Shown in pieces: positions 6,245 through 13,667 of a DNA stretch of 19,539 nt (its first letter is position 1; each line of letters opens with the position of its first letter). The notes under the pieces are model-generated. The model searched no databases and had not been told where the DNA came from. It worked only from the letters and a program-made list of their open reading frames with translations. The stretch is from NCBI GenBank assembly GCA_009778375.1, contig WRJW01000214.1, forward strand, positions 1 through 19,539, written 5' to 3'. The position numbers were made by a program, and so were the translations under genes. The stretch comes from Bacteroidota bacterium (GTDB taxonomy: Bacteria; Bacteroidota; Bacteroidia; Bacteroidales; UBA932).

Positions 6245-7042
6245 ATGAGAACATTACAACAGGGTAACACAGGAAAGGATGTTACCCAACTGCAAGAAGC
6301 TTTGAACGAAAAGGGCTATACCGTTGCCGTTGATGGAAAATTTGGCAAAAAAACACATGAAGCGGTCTGCCGTTTCCAACAGGATGCAGGGTTGGTAGTG
6401 GATGGCATTGTGGGGCCCAAGACTTGGGACGCCTTACAACAGAGCCAGCCAAGCATCGACTTTGAGCAGGGAGCCCAAACCCTCAACATAGATGTGGCTG
6501 CCATCCGCGCCGTGCATCAGGTTGAGTCGGCAGGGCGAAGCGGGTTCCTGCCCGATGGTCGCCCCGAAATCCTTTTTGAGGGACATATCTTTTGGGGCCA
6601 ACTGAAAAAAGCGGGAATTACTCCGGAAATACACCAGCCCGAAAACTCCGATATTCTTTTCCCGGAATGGGACAAATCGAGTTACAAGGGCGGTACCAAA
6701 GAGTACCCGCGCCTCATCCGTGCCTGTCTGATACATTTTGAGTCCGCCCTAAAATCGGCTTCTTGGGGGATGTTCCAAATAATGGGGTTCAATCATCAAT
6801 ATTGCGGATATGATACCGTTTTTGAGTACGTATCGGCTATGCAGCAAAGTCAGGACAAGCAGTTTCAGGCGTTTATACAGTTCATCCAAAACAACGGATT
6901 GGATACCCTGCTCCGCGACCACGATTGGGCGGAGTTTGCAAGGCTGTACAATGGGGAACGGTACAGAGAAAATCAGTACGATGAAAAACTGCAAATGTCT
7001 TATTATTTGCATATTATACATAACGATGGTATGGCGCAGTAA
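6245..7042 (+). CDS. Endolysin: N-acetylmuramidase with peptidoglycan-binding domain
   Basis: The 265-aa product has two domains. Residues 7-65 form a PG_binding_1 repeat (LQEALNEKGY, VDGKFGKKTHEAV, VDGIVGPKTWDAL). Residues 78-260 match the phage-type N-acetylmuramidase family (DUF3380/PF11860), with the likely catalytic E94 in HQVESAGRSGF, RPEILFEGHIFW, ASWGMFQIMGFNH and FARLYNG. It would cleave the MurNAc-GlcNAc bond of peptidoglycan. There is no signal peptide, so release across the inner membrane would need a holin such as the small membrane proteins at 4306-4846. It is separated from them by a terminator and the hairpin array, so expression may be timed independently. No clear promoter box is seen next to the ATG; the TACCTTTG at 6070-6077 is a possible one. 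The family call is firm; a role in lysis is inferred. Confidence 0.92.
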   Translation: MRTLQQGNTGKDVTQLQEALNEKGYTVAVDGKFGKKTHEAVCRFQQDAGLVVDGIVGPKTWDALQQSQPSIDFEQGAQTLNIDVAAIRAVHQVESAGRSGFLPDGRPEILFEGHIFWGQLKKAGITPEIHQPENSDILFPEWDKSSYKGGTKEYPRLIRACLIHFESALKSASWGMFQIMGFNHQYCGYDTVFEYVSAMQQSQDKQFQAFIQFIQNNGLDTLLRDHDWAEFARLYNGERYRENQYDEKLQMSYYLHIIHNDGMAQ

Positions 7043-7089
7043 TTTGTTTTGGGTAAAAATAAAGAATAATTTGGAGGATACATATTTGT

Positions 7090-7383
7090 TTTGTAAACTT
7101 GCAGCCAGTTATAATTTGGAACTATGAGGCGACTCCTCACCCATATCGCTCTGGTTAGTTTTCAGATATCACAGGTATTCTGTGTTTCTGTGCGGTGTGT
7201 TCGTTGTTGGATACTGCTGTCTACTATTAAGGCAAATTCGGACCGAGAGATACTTCTCGTGAAAATTTTATTATCTTGGAGGCATAGCCAGCATTGGCTT
7301 TGTAAAACAAACTTGGCTTAATTAGCCTCTGCCATCGTGTGCGTCTGTTGGCAGAGTGCGACAACAAAGGCGCCCCGCAGGGG
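7090..7383 (+). ncRNA. Candidate structured RNA downstream of the endolysin gene
   Basis: No convincing gene lies between 7043 and 7659. TTTG (7090-7093) and TAATTTG (7112-7118) resemble a promoter with one base missing. Downstream are at least six local hairpins: 7125-7139 (TGAGG/CCTCA), 7170-7184 (CACAG/CTGTG), 7244-7259 (CGAGA/TCTCG), 7286-7299 (AGCCA/TGGCT), 7327-7356 (CTCTGCCA/TGGCAGAG, 8 bp) and 7373-7383 (CCCC/GGGG). The density suggests a folded RNA of about 260 bases, but no known family is recognised. A 65-codon frame here looks like chance. Confidence 0.35.
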
Positions 7384-7502
7384 AAGGTAAGTAAAGAGCT
7401 TTCAAATCCTAATTACCTAACCCTGCACACCGGCGCCGAAGACACAGGATATCTCCTGTTTATAATTCTGATGTTTGTATGAATATAGCACAAAAGCTGA
7501 CG

Positions 7503-7659
7503 CAAAGGTAAAAAATATTTGCATTGGACAAACCGTAGACATTTCGGTTTTCGTGAAATCAAACATTGAAACCAATAAAATGTTCTCCTGCGTTAGTGGA
7601 GAAAACAGCGATTGCCGAAAGCTGTGATAGAGTAGGCGAAACAATAAATATTTACAATT
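7503..7659 (+). promoter_or_regulatory. Structured leader of the RiPP precursor gene
   Basis: Three consecutive short hairpins precede the precursor ATG: 7530-7535/7545-7550 (AAACCG/CGGTTT), 7583-7588/7598-7603 (TTCTCC/GGAGAA) and 7605-7609/7621-7625 (ACAGC/GCTGT). They may form a regulatory or stabilising 5' leader. A TACCTTTG box at 7510-7503 faces the other way, with no gene in front of it. No good plus-strand promoter is visible. Confidence 0.35.
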
Positions 7660-7866
7660 ATGAGTTTTTCTAAAAATAATCAATCTAAAATTTCTAAATT
7701 GGAAAAAGAGTATATGTCGAAAATAAAAGGCGGTGACGAAAATGATCAAGACTGTGATGCAGGAATTCATCCATGCTATTACGGTTGCCAAAATTGTGGA
7801 GGAGGGTCTGGATGGAATGATGCCCCTGTAGCGGCAATGTCTAAAGCCTCCTCTGCAAATGGATAA
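7660..7866 (+). CDS. RiPP precursor peptide, GG-Bacteroidales type
   Basis: The 68-aa product has a leader (about 1-25) with ISKLEKEYMSKIKGG. This is the characteristic leader end of the GG-Bacteroidales natural-product precursors (TIGR04149-like), and cleavage is expected after G24-G25. The core of about 43 residues is acidic and Gly-rich with four Cys: C32, C39, C43 and C46 (spacing x6, x3, x2). It ends with AAMSKASSANG. The Cys are the likely targets or ligands of radical SAM chemistry. The maturase gene follows after 144 bases that contain a large hairpin. A precursor without its own transporter gene nearby is unusual. The product structure and activity cannot be predicted. Confidence 0.85.
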   Translation: MSFSKNNQSKISKLEKEYMSKIKGGDENDQDCDAGIHPCYYGCQNCGGGSGWNDAPVAAMSKASSANG

Positions 7867-7906
7867 ATCAACCACAATTTGATACTAAACTTTGTTAAGT
7901 TGTTAT

Positions 7907-7992
7907 ATAATAAGGATGTTTAAATAATCAACCGACATAAAAATATTGGAATACTATTAGTCATGTTTTTGGTTTTTAAACATCCTTATTAT
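7907..7992 (+). terminator. Long hairpin between precursor and maturase (attenuator-like)
   Basis: Perfect 18-bp arms (ATAATAAGGATGTTTAAA at 7907-7924 and its complement at 7975-7992) enclose a 50-base loop. The position 40 bases after the precursor stop and 18 bases before the maturase start suggests partial termination or RNA processing, giving more precursor than enzyme. A small inserted palindromic element would look the same. Confidence 0.55.
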
Positions 7993-8010
7993 TAATTTAA
8001 ATATAAAAAA

Positions 8011-9252
8011 ATGCCGAATATACAAATAAAAAAAGAATTAATTGAGAAATATTTTAAGCGTGTAAACCATTTAGTAATAGAAACATCTGAAATTTGCAAT
8101 CTATCTTGTTTATATTGTGGTCAAGGGAAAAATTATGTAAAAACAGATTCTCATAAAAAAAAGAAACACATGGATTGGCATACCGTTAAGCCGTTGCTTG
8201 ATTATTATATTTCATTGTGGCATTCAGGAACTATTGGGTTAAAACGGTTTTTTATGCTCAGTTTCTACGGAGGAGAACCATTGTTAAATTTTGAATTGAT
8301 AGATAATGTGCATCAATATATAGAGAGAAATAAGCCTGCTGATTTTTTGGTTTACTATAGCATAACTACGAACGGTATGCTGTTGGATAGATATATTGAA
8401 TATTTTGTACACCATAACTATACAATTGCAGTAAGTTTAGATGGTGACAAAATATCGAATTCATTTCGTGTCGACAAAAGTGGGACAGAAAGTTTTGATA
8501 CACTTTATCATATTTTGATAAACATAAAGGAAAGATATCCCGATTTTTTTGATAGAAAGGTATCTTTCCAGTCTGTATTAAACAGCCGAAGTAATTTGAT
8601 AGATGTATATGCTTTTTTTAAGGAAATGTTTAATAAAGAGCCACTACTCTTGGAGATGTCAAAATCTCGTTTGTCGTTGAAATCAGATATTTACGCCATG
8701 TATAGAGGGATAGATGAAGATTTAGAGATTTCTTGGAAAACACGAAAAGAAGAATGTGTGAAATTTTCTTTAAAAAATTTAGACACAAGCTATTTAGACT
8801 TTTATATAAAGACTTATACACCACATTTCATTCTAAGGTATCCAGACTTTTTTCAGGAATTTGATAACGTCACCATTAAATTGCCAACAGCGACTTGCCT
8901 GCCCTTTTCTGATAGAGTTTTTCTTACTGTTGGTGGTCTAATCCTTCCATGTGAAAAAGTTGGTTGTGTAAGTCCTTTAGGGTATGTAATAAATGGAGAA
9001 ATTGATATTGATTTTCAAAAAATCGTTGATTTTTATAACGAAATATTTAATAAATATCAGAAACTGTGTGAAACTTGCATACGCACTATGTCTTGCACAA
9101 ATTGTTTTTATGATATAAATTATTTAGCCAAGAAAAACATATGTCCTGATTATGTGCCAAATTCACAAAAAGATAAATATATTCAACGGGCATTGGAAAT
9201 ACTACGACGAACTCCGGAAATCTTTAAAAAAATTATTAATTCAATTGATTGA
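8011..9252 (+). CDS. Radical SAM/SPASM peptide maturase
   Basis: The 413-aa product carries the radical SAM cluster motif C29-x3-C33-x2-C36 (TSEICNLSCLYCGQG), with FYGGEPLLN as the GGE SAM-binding motif and SITTNGMLL and AVSLDGDK as barrel strands. The C-terminal third has SPASM-like cysteines (TATCLPF, ILPCEKVGC, LCETC, MSCTNCFYD, ICPDY) for auxiliary Fe-S clusters. It fits the GG-Bacteroidales maturase group (TIGR04148-like). It would act on the Cys-rich precursor encoded just upstream, probably by making thioether or related cross-links (inferred). The start at 8011 follows the hairpin by 18 bases. The partner gene begins 11 bases after its stop, so the two are co-transcribed. Base composition is very AT-rich, unlike the replication genes to the right. 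Confidence 0.92.
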   Translation: MPNIQIKKELIEKYFKRVNHLVIETSEICNLSCLYCGQGKNYVKTDSHKKKKHMDWHTVKPLLDYYISLWHSGTIGLKRFFMLSFYGGEPLLNFELIDNVHQYIERNKPADFLVYYSITTNGMLLDRYIEYFVHHNYTIAVSLDGDKISNSFRVDKSGTESFDTLYHILINIKERYPDFFDRKVSFQSVLNSRSNLIDVYAFFKEMFNKEPLLLEMSKSRLSLKSDIYAMYRGIDEDLEISWKTRKEECVKFSLKNLDTSYLDFYIKTYTPHFILRYPDFFQEFDNVTIKLPTATCLPFSDRVFLTVGGLILPCEKVGCVSPLGYVINGEIDIDFQKIVDFYNEIFNKYQKLCETCIRTMSCTNCFYDINYLAKKNICPDYVPNSQKDKYIQRALEILRRTPEIFKKIINSID

Positions 9253-9262
9253 TGAAAATATT

Positions 9263-10513
9263 ATGAAAAAATATTGGCTTTGTATTGAACCTTCTGTTTT
9301 TATTTGGAAAGATAATGACCGTATATTATTATATAATTCATATAATTATGAAAAAATGCTGCAGGCAAGACATAGTTCTATTGATAATTTAATAGATGCT
9401 TTAATTGAACCATCCAATTTTTTTTCTGTCCTATTCTCTGACGCAGACACAAAATGTGAGGAATTCAAAGAATTTGTTGAAAAAATTGTAGGCAATAGGA
9501 TGGGGCATATACTCCCGTTCGAGAAAAATGATGGCAAACCTATTACAATCCCGCCTCATTATGTTTTTCCACAAGAAATTAAGAGGTTAAAAGAAAAAAA
9601 AATTGAACTCTATGACGGAAATATGCTGGATAATCTGCAAAGTGTAACTATGCAAATAACAGGTGAATGCTCTTTATCATGCTCATCGTGTGATTTATTT
9701 CATAAACAAATCAACCATTGTTCGAAATTAAAAGATGAACTACCATTGGAAGCAATCAAAGCGATTGTGTTTAAGCTAAGTTTAACAAATATTCGCAAAA
9801 TCAACATTATAGGTGGGGATATATTTAGGCATACTGATTTCAGTAAGGTTATAGATGTACTAGATGATATAGCGCCAGTTAAAATTTTTCATTCTCATTT
9901 CAAATTTGTTAATAAATGTACTACACAGCTTCTTTTGAGAGACGATTCAAATATTCTTTTGAAAATTTTGGTCGAACCTTTGGACATTTGGTTGGAAGAT
10001 ATCTGTTTACTACTAGACGAACTGCATGAATTTAATAACCGCCTAATTTGGGCCTTTGCGCTTACCTCGGAAGATTCTTTAAAAAACTTTGAACATTTGG
10101 TGAATCGATATAAGATTTCAAATTACGAATACCATGTTCTTTTCAACGGACATAATATGGATTTCATTATTGAACGATGTTTTTTGAATGAGGATGAAAT
10201 ATGGCAATCAGAATTGGGAATGAAAGATGTATTTGCAAATCAGATATTGAATAAAATTTTTTTTGGAAAACTAATGATCTATGCAAACGGGTTAATATAC
10301 GACGATCAAAATGAGCCTCCCATTGGAACCATCCATGACAATATGGAAAAAATGTTATATGGTCTTATGTGGAACGAGGGGGCATGGTTGCGCATACGGC
10401 GAAATGTACCCTGCAGGGGTTGCGTAAATAGGTTCTTGTGCCCACCACCTTCAAGATTGGAGAGTTTACTGCGTAGAAACACCATTTGTAATATAATCAC
10501 AAACACAGACTGA
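9263..10513 (+). CDS. Pseudo-rSAM partner protein of the RiPP cluster
   Basis: The 416-aa product from the ATG at 9263 has a C-terminal CRGCVNRFLCPPPSRLES motif. This is the hallmark I associate with the pseudo-rSAM proteins of GG-Bacteroidales clusters (TIGR04150-like). A radical-SAM-like central domain contains TMQITGECSLSCSSCDLFH, an intact C136-x3-C140-x2-C143, so catalysis cannot be excluded. The first 100 residues (MKKYWLCIEPSVFIWKDNDR and on) look like a RiPP-recognition or scaffold domain. A longer frame starts at 9152 but overlaps the maturase by 100 bases and lacks support; the chosen start leaves an 11-base gap. It probably binds the leader or assists the maturase (inferred). Confidence 0.85.
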   Translation: MKKYWLCIEPSVFIWKDNDRILLYNSYNYEKMLQARHSSIDNLIDALIEPSNFFSVLFSDADTKCEEFKEFVEKIVGNRMGHILPFEKNDGKPITIPPHYVFPQEIKRLKEKKIELYDGNMLDNLQSVTMQITGECSLSCSSCDLFHKQINHCSKLKDELPLEAIKAIVFKLSLTNIRKINIIGGDIFRHTDFSKVIDVLDDIAPVKIFHSHFKFVNKCTTQLLLRDDSNILLKILVEPLDIWLEDICLLLDELHEFNNRLIWAFALTSEDSLKNFEHLVNRYKISNYEYHVLFNGHNMDFIIERCFLNEDEIWQSELGMKDVFANQILNKIFFGKLMIYANGLIYDDQNEPPIGTIHDNMEKMLYGLMWNEGAWLRIRRNVPCRGCVNRFLCPPPSRLESLLRRNTICNIITNTD

Positions 10514-10592
10514 CACCTCCCCCCCATAGTATCTGCCATCTTTAGCATGATACTTAAAATTCGCAAATCTAATAAATCAATATTACAATATT

Positions 10593-11681
10593 ATGAGAAA
10601 ACTGTCTATTATTTTATTTTTATGTCTCTTATCTTGCGCAAAAGATAGGGAGGCCGTTGTAGTACAATACACTGCTTCTACAGGAGTAGAGTTATTGTCT
10701 ACGCCTCTTTTTGATCATGTAGAAATCCTGACCTTAGACGGAAAGGATGCGCCTTTGCTTGGAAAGGTGGCCAAGATGGTGGTAAAAAATGACATCTATT
10801 ACATAGCAGACCCACACAATAATAAAATACATTTGTATGATGTCACTGGAACGTATCTGAACAGCGTAGGCGAGATAGGGCGTGGCCCGGGAGAATACAT
10901 CAACCTTTCAGATATGATCATCGAAGAAAATGGCGATATTTGTGTATATTCAGCACAGCCGGGGGCTTTGTACACCTATTCTCCACAAGGCCGTTTTTTG
11001 GGAAATATAGAGTATCTCTTTGGTACGGCCAATTTTGGCAGATCGAATGGCTTCAATTATCATTATTTTGGCAATGGAAGCGGTATGGCTTATCAGTTAT
11101 ATATCACGGATGAACGTAATCATGTGATAGACTCCTGTCTTACTTCCTACAACGTAGTAAATCTTGATGCAAATCCCTTCAGCCCTTTTGGCAATACGCT
11201 AAATTTAAGTCCTTCTTATGGAGGCGAGATATACCGACTCAAGGATGGTAAAATAAACATTGCCTATACATTTGATTTTGGCACATACAATATTCCAGCA
11301 GCATTTTATGACTGCAAAGATTACGGCGAATCCATTGCATTTCTTATGTCTCACACAATTGCGCTTAAAAACCTGTTCTTTGAAAATCAGAAATATGCCA
11401 TTATTCAGGCTTCTATAAATAATTGGGAATTAGGATGGGCCCGCTGTATGTATGGTCTATTGGAAAAAGCTACATCCACTTGGAGATGGTATTATTTGCC
11501 AGAAGGAGACTTTATGAACGGCAGTTTACAATATATGGACGATGTGTATATTTATTTCACTGCGGAGCCGGAATTGATGAATAAAACCAATATTGCAGAG
11601 AGATTCCCTGCCTTGCACGAATTATGCGAAGACTGTAATATGGTTATTTTAAAATGCAAACTTGCAACAATATCTCGGTAG
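10593..11681 (+). CDS. 6-bladed beta-propeller lipoprotein
   Basis: The 362-aa product starts with a lipoprotein signal (MRKLSIILFLCLLSC, lipobox LLSC with C15). Repeated blade motifs follow: YYIADPHNNKIHLYDVTGTY, GEIGRGPGEYINLSDMIIEE, ICVYSAQPGALYTYSPQGRF. The EIGRGPGEY motif is typical of the Bacteroidota 6-bladed beta-propeller family that often accompanies GG-Bacteroidales RiPP genes. It is expected on the outer surface of the inner membrane or on the outer membrane, perhaps as a receptor, chaperone or immunity factor for the peptide (inferred). It lies 79 bases after the pseudo-rSAM gene on the same strand and is convergent with the dnaC-like gene. No terminator is obvious in the 37-base gap. 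Confidence 0.85.
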   Translation: MRKLSIILFLCLLSCAKDREAVVVQYTASTGVELLSTPLFDHVEILTLDGKDAPLLGKVAKMVVKNDIYYIADPHNNKIHLYDVTGTYLNSVGEIGRGPGEYINLSDMIIEENGDICVYSAQPGALYTYSPQGRFLGNIEYLFGTANFGRSNGFNYHYFGNGSGMAYQLYITDERNHVIDSCLTSYNVVNLDANPFSPFGNTLNLSPSYGGEIYRLKDGKINIAYTFDFGTYNIPAAFYDCKDYGESIAFLMSHTIALKNLFFENQKYAIIQASINNWELGWARCMYGLLEKATSTWRWYYLPEGDFMNGSLQYMDDVYIYFTAEPELMNKTNIAERFPALHELCEDCNMVILKCKLATISR

Positions 11682-11718
11682 TCAGCAAAATAATCCTTTA
11701 CCAAATAGTACCCCATTG

Positions 11719-12345
11719 TTACTTGCGCTTATCACTCCCTTCTTTATCAAACGCCACCAAGTTGAACATCTCGCGCATTCGGGAGCGTAGGCGGTTTCCG
11801 TAGAGGGTTTCGAGTTCGCCGGCGGATAGATTTGTGGTAACGTGGGTAATCATTCTGTTGGTTATGAAGTGGTCGTATCTGGAGAGAAGAATTTCGCCCA
11901 TGACGTTTGTTTCGTTGCCGTAGTGTTTGATGGCGCTCTCCGTTCCCAAGTCGTCGAAGCAGTAGGCAATCGGTTTTCTTGGATCGTGGGGGATGGGATA
12001 GGTGGGAGCAAAGGATTGAGAACTGTATTTTTGGATTACCTGATAGCCGTCTTTGATAAACTCAAAGGTTACTTCGCGGCACGATTTGACGGCGAAACGC
12101 GGCTGCGGGGTTTGAAAATAACGCATGAGGGTTATTAGGGAGGTTTTGCCGGTGCCGATGGGGCCGGTGAGGAGTATGCCCTTATATAAGTCGATGTGCA
12201 ATCTGTCGGCCTCTTCCTGATCTCGCAGGAAGAAAGCAAAAAGTTTTTGAAGCAGCGGGCGGTCTGAAGGGTACAGGCGGAAATGAGGGCCGTACAGTTC
12301 CTGCCCTTTTTGCTCTAATTGGGTTAGATGGGTGGTGTAGTCCAT
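11719..12345 (-). CDS. DnaC/IstB-like ATPase, helicase loader
   Basis: The 208-aa product from the ATG at 12345 has a P-loop GPIGTGKT at 61-68, a Walker B region IAYCFDDLG with D131-D132, a THVTTNLS sensor-like segment and an NRLRSRMREMF C-terminal arginine motif. This is the AAA+ arrangement of DnaC-type helicase loaders. It would load the host DnaB helicase at an element origin together with the initiator encoded upstream. A longer frame from 12480 overlaps the upstream gene and gives a low-complexity N-terminus, so 12345 is preferred. A truncated copy of its 3' end lies at 718-840 outside the element. Confidence 0.88.
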   Translation of the reverse strand: MDYTTHLTQLEQKGQELYGPHFRLYPSDRPLLQKLFAFFLRDQEEADRLHIDLYKGILLTGPIGTGKTSLITLMRYFQTPQPRFAVKSCREVTFEFIKDGYQVIQKYSSQSFAPTYPIPHDPRKPIAYCFDDLGTESAIKHYGNETNVMGEILLSRYDHFITNRMITHVTTNLSAGELETLYGNRLRSRMREMFNLVAFDKEGSDKRK

Positions 12346-12397
12346 GGCATTGATATTTGAGGGTTGAAAATTAAAACTGAGAATTGAAGTTTGGGGG

Positions 12398-13306
12398 CTA
12401 AAGGGGTTCGGAGAAATCTTTTTGGGTGGTTGCTTGGAGTTTTCCCGGAGAGGGAAAGAGTGTTTTTCGGATGTTGGCAAACTGGCCGATGTTGAGGATC
12501 CAGTTTCGGGCGGATGCCTGCCAGTTTTTCATCGGGTTTTTGCCCACTTTCCAACCGTTGGCCTGGTAGTGGTTGAAAAACTTTTCGGCCTCAACAAGGG
12601 GCATATTTTTGTCGATGAAGAAGCCGATGACTTGTTGGAGGTCGGGCGGCGTGGTTTCTTTTTTTTCTTTACTAGATTTCTTTTTTTTCTTTATATCTAT
12701 ATCATTAAGATTATTATATATATTATCTATATATGTGGACTTTTTTGATTTTTGCTTGGAGATGTTCATTTTTTGAACACCTGATTTTGCAAAGAGCGGA
12801 GGCTGATCTATAGGGTTGTAGATTGATTTCATGCTATTTATATTTAATACGTTGTTGTTTTGAACGGTTGTAGGTGGTTCATCTATTGAACTACTACCTG
12901 CCCTGAGATGTTCATTTATTGAACTGCTACCACAGTCAGGATGTTCATTTATTGAACTACTGACCGCTTGGAGGTGTTCATCTATTGAACTACCCTTATC
13001 TATCACCTGTTCATTTATTGAACAGGTATCTAACAGTGTTATGTGGCTGCGTGTGTACGAGGGACGATAATCAATATACCCGAAGTCGTGAAGCTCCCGG
13101 ATGCACTTGTGGTAAGTGGCTTTGGAGTGGATTTTACCGGTGGTCATGAGTTGCTGACGTGTTACGGATATGGGGCGCTGCTCCCCTGCCTGTTCATCTT
13201 CCCACTGTACGAATATGGCCATGTACAAACTAATATGCGAGGGATAAAGGCGGTCGTCTTGGGCTACCTGCCGGATAAATGCGCCAAGATGACGGATGAG
13301 GTTCAT
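12398..13306 (-). CDS. Replication initiator-like protein with internal iterons
   Basis: The 302-aa product has an N-terminal winged-helix region (about 1-95) with ISLYMAIFVQWEDEQAG, a TRQQLMTTGKIHSKATYHKC recognition helix and LHDFGYIDYRPSYT. The middle holds five 11-residue repeats of the (S)SSINEHLRAG type, encoded by the 33-bp iterons, then a Lys-rich linker (IDIKKKKKSSKEKKE). The C-terminal domain contains AEKFFNHYQANGWKVGKNPM and NWQASARNWI, as in Bacteroidota phage and element replication proteins of the DnaD/primosome type. It is followed after 52 bases by the DnaC-like gene, and its start overlaps the xis-like stop by four bases (ATGA). It probably binds the repeats within its own gene and recruits the loader (inferred). 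Confidence 0.8.
   Translation of the reverse strand: MNLIRHLGAFIRQVAQDDRLYPSHISLYMAIFVQWEDEQAGEQRPISVTRQQLMTTGKIHSKATYHKCIRELHDFGYIDYRPSYTRSHITLLDTCSINEQVIDKGSSIDEHLQAVSSSINEHPDCGSSSINEHLRAGSSSIDEPPTTVQNNNVLNINSMKSIYNPIDQPPLFAKSGVQKMNISKQKSKKSTYIDNIYNNLNDIDIKKKKKSSKEKKETTPPDLQQVIGFFIDKNMPLVEAEKFFNHYQANGWKVGKNPMKNWQASARNWILNIGQFANIRKTLFPSPGKLQATTQKDFSEPL
12658..12736. other. AT-rich tract, possible DNA unwinding element
   Basis: About 80 bases are almost entirely A and T (for example TTATTATATATATTATCTAT at 12711-12730). The tract lies in the coding sequence of the Lys-rich linker, about 140 bp from the iteron array. Such tracts beside iterons are usual at plasmid-type origins. Confidence 0.5.
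12764..12778. promoter_or_regulatory. Isolated GTTCA-N5-TGAAC palindrome between AT tract and iterons
   Basis: GTTCATTTTTTGAAC matches the iteron palindrome and lies between the AT-rich tract and the five-copy array. It is off the 33-bp register. Confidence 0.6.
12877..13023. repeat. Five iterons, GTTCA-N5-TGAAC, period 33 bp
   Basis: Palindromes begin at 12877, 12910, 12943, 12976 and 13009, an exact 33-bp spacing (about three helical turns). The spacer is TTTAT or TCTAT in each. All lie inside the initiator gene and encode its 11-residue repeat. The same palindrome recurs at 12764-12778 and at the int promoter (17729-17743). This is a likely initiator-binding array and origin. Confidence 0.8.
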
Positions 13307-13602
13307 TGGGCATCCTTTTGAGAACGGCCCTTGTTTGGGTGGATCCCTTTTGCCAATACTGCTTCAATCGCGTGGACATCGTAAAAGAAGGTCCCGCCGA
13401 TTTTGGAATAGGGCAAAGTTTCGTTTACCCTCAACATTTGGAGGGTGCCCGGGGAGATGTTGAGGAGGCGCCGGACTTCGGAGGATTTGAGCCACTTTTT
13501 GCTTTGGCTTTGATGGTGCGCACCAAAGAGGGCGCGAAGCTCGTTTAAAAGTTCAAGTTTGAACTCGTACAGGTCGTCTGTGGTTAAGATTTGTGCTGGC
13601 AT
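13303..13602 (-). CDS. Excisionase/AlpA-like helix-turn-helix protein
   Basis: The 99-aa product has a MerR/AlpA-type winged helix near the C-terminus: KKWLKSSEVRRLLNISPGTL, QMLRVNETLPYSKIGGTFFY, and DVHAIEAVL. That order (SSEVRRLLNIS recognition helix, then LPYSKIGGTFFY wing) is typical of the excisionase-family proteins found beside RteC and integrases in Bacteroidota elements. The N-terminal 35 residues look like a coiled helix. Its stop overlaps the start of the initiator gene by four bases, so the two are translated together. A role as directionality factor or as activator of the replication genes is likely; the two cannot be told apart here. Confidence 0.8.
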   Translation of the reverse strand: MPAQILTTDDLYEFKLELLNELRALFGAHHQSQSKKWLKSSEVRRLLNISPGTLQMLRVNETLPYSKIGGTFFYDVHAIEAVLAKGIHPNKGRSQKDAQ

Positions 13603-13667
13603 GGTCGAAACGGTTTAAAATTTCTGCAAAGTTCCGACCGCTGTTTTGTTCATTTTCACAAGTTATC

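Noticed and set aside
7124..7321. A 65-codon plus-strand frame after the endolysin gene
   Set aside because: The composition looks random, there is no ribosome-binding site, and hairpins run through it.
7090..7383. tmRNA or 6S RNA
   Set aside because: No tRNA-like acceptor ends, tag peptide or central-bubble long hairpin could be found.
7417..7875. A 152-codon minus-strand frame opposite the RiPP precursor
   Set aside because: It is antisense to a well-supported precursor gene and its leader, with no recognisable protein features.
12877..13023. CRISPR array
   Set aside because: Regular 33-bp spacing suggested it, but the repeat unit is a 15-bp palindrome with 18-bp gaps inside a coding frame, and there are no cas genes.
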